Part shown: positions 61,401 through 64,000 of the stretch, one piece after another
Numbering within the stretch: the stretch's first letter is position 1
How the letters are laid out: every line of letters begins with the position of its first letter
Assembly: GCF_024298925.1 (NCBI RefSeq)
Contig: NZ_CP101283.1
Location: forward strand, 2,423,001-2,487,000
Reading direction: 5' to 3'
From: Phenylobacterium sp. LH3H17
Lineage (GTDB): Bacteria; Pseudomonadota; Alphaproteobacteria; Caulobacterales; Caulobacteraceae
DNA length: 64,000 nucleotides
Translations under genes and position numbers: made by a program
Notes under the pieces: model-generated
Told to the model about the DNA's origin: nothing
Seen by the model: only the letters and a program-made list of their open reading frames with translations
The model's database searches: none

Positions 61401-61857
61401 CGGTCGCGCGCTGCCGATGGCCGAGGGCGCCTTGGAGACCTGGTCCGGCGGCGGCTATCCGCGCCTGCCGGAGGCCCGCCGCGTCCTCGCCCAGATCCGC
61501 GGCCTGGCCGGCGACACCGCCGGGGCCCACGCCGGCCTCGACGCGGTTTGCGACACCCCGGCCGACAATCTTGCGGTCGGCGCCGCCCACCGGATCGCCC
61601 GTGGCGACCTGCGCCTCGCGCTCGGTGAACACGAGGCCGCCGAGGCCGACCTGCGAGCCGCCCTCGACCTTGTGCGGCCACACGGGATCGTAGCTCTGGA
61701 GTTGCGCGCGGCGCTGCCTCTGGCGCGGTCCCTAATCGCCCGCGGCCGGACCGCCGAGGCCCGCGCCCTGCTCGAACCGGTCTGCGCCGCCTTCGAAGGC
61801 CCCTTGGAGACCCCGACCTTGCAGGCCGCCAGGGCGCTTCTCGACCAGTTGCCGTAA
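58438..61857 (+). CDS. Giant regulator: winged helix, degenerate cyclase domain, AAA/NB-ARC-like ATPase and TPR
   Basis: A 1139-residue protein. Residues ~30-118 form an OmpR-type winged helix (LQPRIMQVLVALARRRGQVV, ALAEAHGGF region, VQTIPRVGYRLTE). Residues ~136-305 resemble a class III nucleotide cyclase (RRHLTALSCGLARPA, GGYATRGQGDNLTVYFGYPD), but the first metal-binding Asp (usually FCDLVGST) is replaced by Gly. Walker A is GEPGIGKTR (353-361). TPR-like helices fill the C-terminal half. Such STAND-type proteins sense signals and switch transcription. ATG 58438 is chosen as conserved start. The cyclase domain is probably a regulatory pseudodomain. Confidence 0.85.
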   Translation: MFDEREVREGRPVLIDLSREPAFALAGLDVAPASRELISPTGSELLQPRIMQVLVALARRRGQVVSRDDLTDACWGGRAVGEDAINRCIQAIRRLAEAHGGFEVQTIPRVGYRLTETTAIPRSAGEAPTAEPRAERRHLTALSCGLARPAAPDAVDPEEWRAVVQQHRLAVAEDVAPFGGYATRGQGDNLTVYFGYPDAQEDAAECAVRAGLAIAERAQATYASEPEDLRPAVRIGVHAGLVLVVRNGDELEFVGEAPDVALQIQIAAARGALMVTDAVRALVAGQFLIEPPGREGLTGALRVTGATPAARQLPRFAHRDLSPYVGREDELHLLAGRWRKVQRGEGQLVLLTGEPGIGKTRLVQEFRRRIAGDPHLWVESGGERLNASTPFHTVARMLDNVIRWRGDETPAQRVEELELALARSGLDLAEAMPLVGELLGLEVPETYPPLALAPDQKRRRLLACLTAWVFNLVRNEPLVIALEDLQWTDPSSMEVLLSLVEQGALGPLMLVCTARPEFRPAWALRAHHVQAPLDRLSREETRSLVQQMAVHSPLGEEVVDTLIGRTDGVPLFAEELTRLMLGRQGRAAPRDIPATLYDSLQARLARTGRAALSAQLGAVIGREFSHDLIAALSPLPPGELQTDLDALADAELIYVRGVAPGASYQFKHALILDAAYGALARDRRRELHAQVALTLIEGFPDLAKGQPELLARHWAEAGEPAKAVDAWVEAGNLACGRHAYREAIQSFEQGLAAIEAWEPSAARTTRELEILVLLSEVVGVVHGHANAEYALLSERMADAAERTGDMQQVVFQMLGRYVAALMSGQHFKARGLADQFLELARREGGDTSLRMAYMAQISSRHAVGDMAGSEAFIPAWTEVLARAGPSSFLGENSAVYGVGVETAYMLGGFDLARRRAAAFIDTNEATGSPFEAATALQTAAWLEILLEAPAAAAELAGRALVIARENNFHTANQINIILAFAAALQGDAGRALPMAEGALETWSGGGYPRLPEARRVLAQIRGLAGDTAGAHAGLDAVCDTPADNLAVGAAHRIARGDLRLALGEHEAAEADLRAALDLVRPHGIVALELRAALPLARSLIARGRTAEARALLEPVCAAFEGPLETPTLQAARALLDQLP

Positions 61858-62021
61858 CCGCCCGACACCGGTCAGTTACGGCTTGGGCACACAAATCGGC
61901 CCGGGATCGGCGATAGATCGGCTCCCGATCCTGTCGGCCGAGCGCGGGTGAGCGCTCTCTCCATCTCGTCAACGGCGCCCGCAGCGCCGCATCAAAAAAC
62001 GAGACTGAGAGGAACCTCGCC

Positions 62022-62393
62022 ATGTCCATCAAGATCATCGCCATCGCAACCCTGGCCCTCGGCTGCGCCACCGTCGCCCACGCCGCCCCGCCCCTGACCG
62101 GCCCGGTCTCCGGTCCCAACGCCGACCGCGAAACCGTCACCCTCAGCGTGCCGATGGAAGGACTCGATCTGTCCAGCCCGCGCGGCGCCAAGATCGCCCT
62201 GGCCCGCATCCACCAAGCCGCCGCCAATGTCTGCGGCGCCATCCCGAACCCCGCCTCGCTGGCGGCCGGGAACGCGCAACGGGCCTGCCTGAAGACCACC
62301 GTCGACACCGCGGTCGTCGCCGCCAACAACCCGATGATCACCTCCCTGCACACGCCGGCCAAGGCCTCGCGCCTGGCCTCGTCCCGTCGATAG
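62022..62393 (+). CDS. UrcA family protein
   Basis: A 123-residue exported protein with a signal peptide (MSIKIIAIATLALGCATVAH, cut near AHA|APP). The UrcA pattern is visible: VSVPMEGLDLSSP-like segment (LSVPMEGLDLSSPRGAK), AARIHQAAANVCG (here LARIHQAAANVCGA) and RACLKTTVDTAVVA, with two cysteines likely to pair. UrcA proteins are small periplasmic proteins of unknown role, common in Caulobacterales and Sphingomonadales. Confidence 0.9.
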   Translation: MSIKIIAIATLALGCATVAHAAPPLTGPVSGPNADRETVTLSVPMEGLDLSSPRGAKIALARIHQAAANVCGAIPNPASLAAGNAQRACLKTTVDTAVVAANNPMITSLHTPAKASRLASSRR

Positions 62394-62482
62394 GGCGACG
62401 CGCTTCACCCGTATCGTTTCCAGGTCTCGCGCGCGGTCGCTCCTGCGCCGCCGCGGGCCTTCTTCCTGAGACGAGGCCTCCC

Positions 62483-63061
62483 GTGCCCGACGCCGCCCTG
62501 GCCCGGATACCACGCGCCCCACCCCTGGAGGGCGTGGCCGCCCGCGCCACCCTGACCGAGATGGCCCGTTGGGCCTGCGCGGTGCTCGACGCCGACCGCC
62601 CCCGGAACCAGGCCACCGCGCGCTCGGCTTCCTGGGCCCGGCAGATGGCCGCCTTGACCCTGTTCCTGGAGCACCGCCTCGCCGCCCCGCGCGAAAAGGC
62701 CCTCGCCATCGCCGCCCGCGAGATCGCCCTTCGGTGGGCGCTTACTCCCGGAAGCGTCAAGAAGAACCGCTCGGAGGCCCGCGCCATTCTCGACTTTGGC
62801 TGGGACGGCGCCCCGCCCAAGCCACACAGCGCCGTCCAGCCCAATGACCTGCTGCACGACCTGGTGGCCGGTATCGCCGTCATCCGCCTGGCCGACATCC
62901 GCCGGCGCCGCGCCGCGGCCCTGCGCGGCGTCCGCGGCGGCCGTCCCGCCGCCACCCAGATGCGCGTACTCACCCTGGTCCGCCGTCTCCGCGCCGAAGC
63001 CGATACAAATCCTGCCTGCGCCCAAGAGGTCGAGGCCATCAGGATGGAGCTGGCGGGCTGA
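62483..63061 (+). CDS. Hypothetical protein, helix-rich and basic
   Basis: A 192-residue protein (GTG start). It contains repeated basic helical segments (ARWACAVLDADRPRNQATAR, ALRWALTPGSVKKNRSEA, RRRRAAALRGVRGG). I do not recognise a family. It may bind nucleic acid because of its charge (inference). Confidence 0.6.
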   Translation: MPDAALARIPRAPPLEGVAARATLTEMARWACAVLDADRPRNQATARSASWARQMAALTLFLEHRLAAPREKALAIAAREIALRWALTPGSVKKNRSEARAILDFGWDGAPPKPHSAVQPNDLLHDLVAGIAVIRLADIRRRRAAALRGVRGGRPAATQMRVLTLVRRLRAEADTNPACAQEVEAIRMELAG

Positions 63062-63231
63062 TACGCCGACGCCAGAGCGTTCCAGGGTCGGATGACATCA
63101 GCTGAACCGCTGAAGAAGGCTCCAATTCGAATGCCTCAGGCGTGACAACCGATATCGCTCACACGTTCGGCTGTCACGCTCGACCGGACCGCCCCATCCA
63201 GGCGCGTATTCATGCGACGTGCGAGGTCGCC

Positions 63232-63790
63232 ATGTCCGTTCCGATAAGTCCGCCGCCGGCCCTGGGCTCTGGCCGTCAGGAACTGCCCGCCTATGTGGCC
63301 AACGGCCTGATCGGGGCTGCGGGTGCCAGGAGATCTCGGTGGAGCTGGACGGCGGCTGTACTCTGGGGCTGCGGGCCATCGTCGATGCGGGCGGGGCGGC
63401 GCATCCGCCTGCGCCAGATCGCCAGCGTGATTCCCAAGGCGATGCACCAGGCGTCGGATCAGCAGGCTGTTCGCCTGGCCGCCAAGGCGCGCAGCGACGG
63501 GTTCGAGGCCATCCGAGCGGGCAACCGCAAGGCCTGGGACGAGATATGGAAGGACCGCATCCGGCTGGAAGGCGCCGGGGAGGCGTGGCAGGGGCTGGCG
63601 GACGCGGCCAAGGCCCTCCTCGACTATCGCGGCAGCCCCATGTTGTTGGCGCTGTACGGCGCCTGGGCGGCGCGGGCCGGCGACCGCCAGCTGTCGCTGA
63701 AGCTGCTGGACGACGGCTATGGGCAGTTGCGCCGAGCGGTTCCGCCAGACCCTTGAGTACCGCTCCGACCGGTTCCCGTGCGGCCCGGGC
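63232..63790 (+). pseudogene. Decayed GH65-family glycoside phosphorylase/hydrolase gene
   Basis: Fragments of one GH65-type enzyme appear in order but in shifted frames: RQELPAYVANGLIGA near the start, then EISVELDGGCTLGLRAIVDA in another frame, then RLRQIASVIPKAMHQ and DQQAVRLAAKARSDGFEAIR back in the first, then ALLDYRGSPMLLALYGAWAA. RFRQTLEYRSDRFP at the end is in a third frame. Frameshifts and at least one large internal deletion remove the catalytic core (a complete enzyme has several hundred more residues). It is a pseudogene, not a short gene. Confidence 0.78.
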
Positions 63791-64000
63791 TGGGCCTGAA
63801 TGGACTTGCGGTCGGCCGCATCGTCACTGGCGATGGATGGAAGGGCTCGATTGGCGCCCTTGGCCCCGCAAAACCCCGCCGACCCGATTGTCGAGAGGTC
63901 GCCAGACAACTATAAGTAAAGCGAATTATGATAGGTTAAGCTTCTTGTTTTCGCACAACCTGTCGGCGCAACACCAATGTAAAACCTTGTTAGAAACCCT
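63791..64000. other. End of window, no gene seen
   Basis: The last ~130 bases are clearly A+T-rich for this genome (for example GATAGGTTAAGCTTCTTG), which suggests a promoter or other regulatory region of a gene beyond the window. Confidence 0.4.

Overview
The window is a high-G+C alphaproteobacterial chromosome segment. It most likely comes from the Caulobacterales (Caulobacter/Phenylobacterium type). The evidence is a Caulobacter-style flagellin cluster (flbT-flaF, three flagellins lacking a variable domain, FlaG and a FlaEY-like protein) driven by sigma-54 promoters, an alphaproteobacterial LexA box before ssb, a UrcA protein, and the overall gene style. Genus is an inference; no rRNA is present to test it.

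Layout. 0-2 kb: tail of an ATP-grasp / alpha-E / transglutaminase operon. 2-5 kb: sulfate ABC transporter genes cysT-cysW-cysA, without a binding-protein gene. 5.2 kb: tRNA-Lys. 6-8 kb: queuosine genes queA-tgt. 8.2-10.1 kb: two tandem membrane-anchored EEP-superfamily hydrolases. 10.6-15.8 kb: housekeeping genes (coaD, two peptidyl-prolyl isomerases, gyrA). 15.9-18.3 kb: sodC, SOS-type ssb and two envelope proteins. 18.3-25.7 kb: flagellar filament cluster. 25.9-30.8 kb: MoxR ATPase, universal stress protein, phosphohydrolase and tyrosine phosphatase. 30.8-45.3 kb: regulators (NrtR-like, TetR, HWE kinase), a DUF4917/SIR2-like gene, an orphan terminase-small-subunit-like gene, transport, envelope and small-domain genes. 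45.6-49.2 kb: a TetR gene and a hydrolase-glycosyltransferase fusion, divergent from an MddA-like methyltransferase across a perfect palindrome. 49.2-52.9 kb: a degraded island (broken integrase, glycosyltransferase, FAD oxidoreductase, FdtA-like cupin, transposase relic, broken SinR/Cas2-like gene). 53.2-58.2 kb: CYP153 P450, sulfotransferase, CPBP protein, exonuclease-BRCT protein. 58.4-63.8 kb: a giant winged-helix/pseudocyclase/AAA/TPR regulator, UrcA, an unknown protein and a decayed GH65 phosphorylase-type gene.

How parts work together. FlbT and FlaF are the post-transcriptional and assembly partners of the flagellins that follow them. Two flagellins each have a matching sigma-54 promoter and, about 110 bp further upstream, an equally spaced YTGCCG-N8-CGGCAR inverted repeat, a plausible FlbD-type enhancer. 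Three perfect palindromes of TetR-operator type mark separate regulons at 33.1, 48.4 and 55.8 kb. Dispersed hairpin repeats fill several intergenic gaps.

The items I rate highest are the paired flagellin enhancers, the hydrolase-glycosyltransferase fusion with its regulator, the queuine transglycosylase lacking two zinc cysteines, the SIR2-like gene, and the gene relics that mark past insertion and decay. I see no CRISPR array, rRNA operon or intact prophage.
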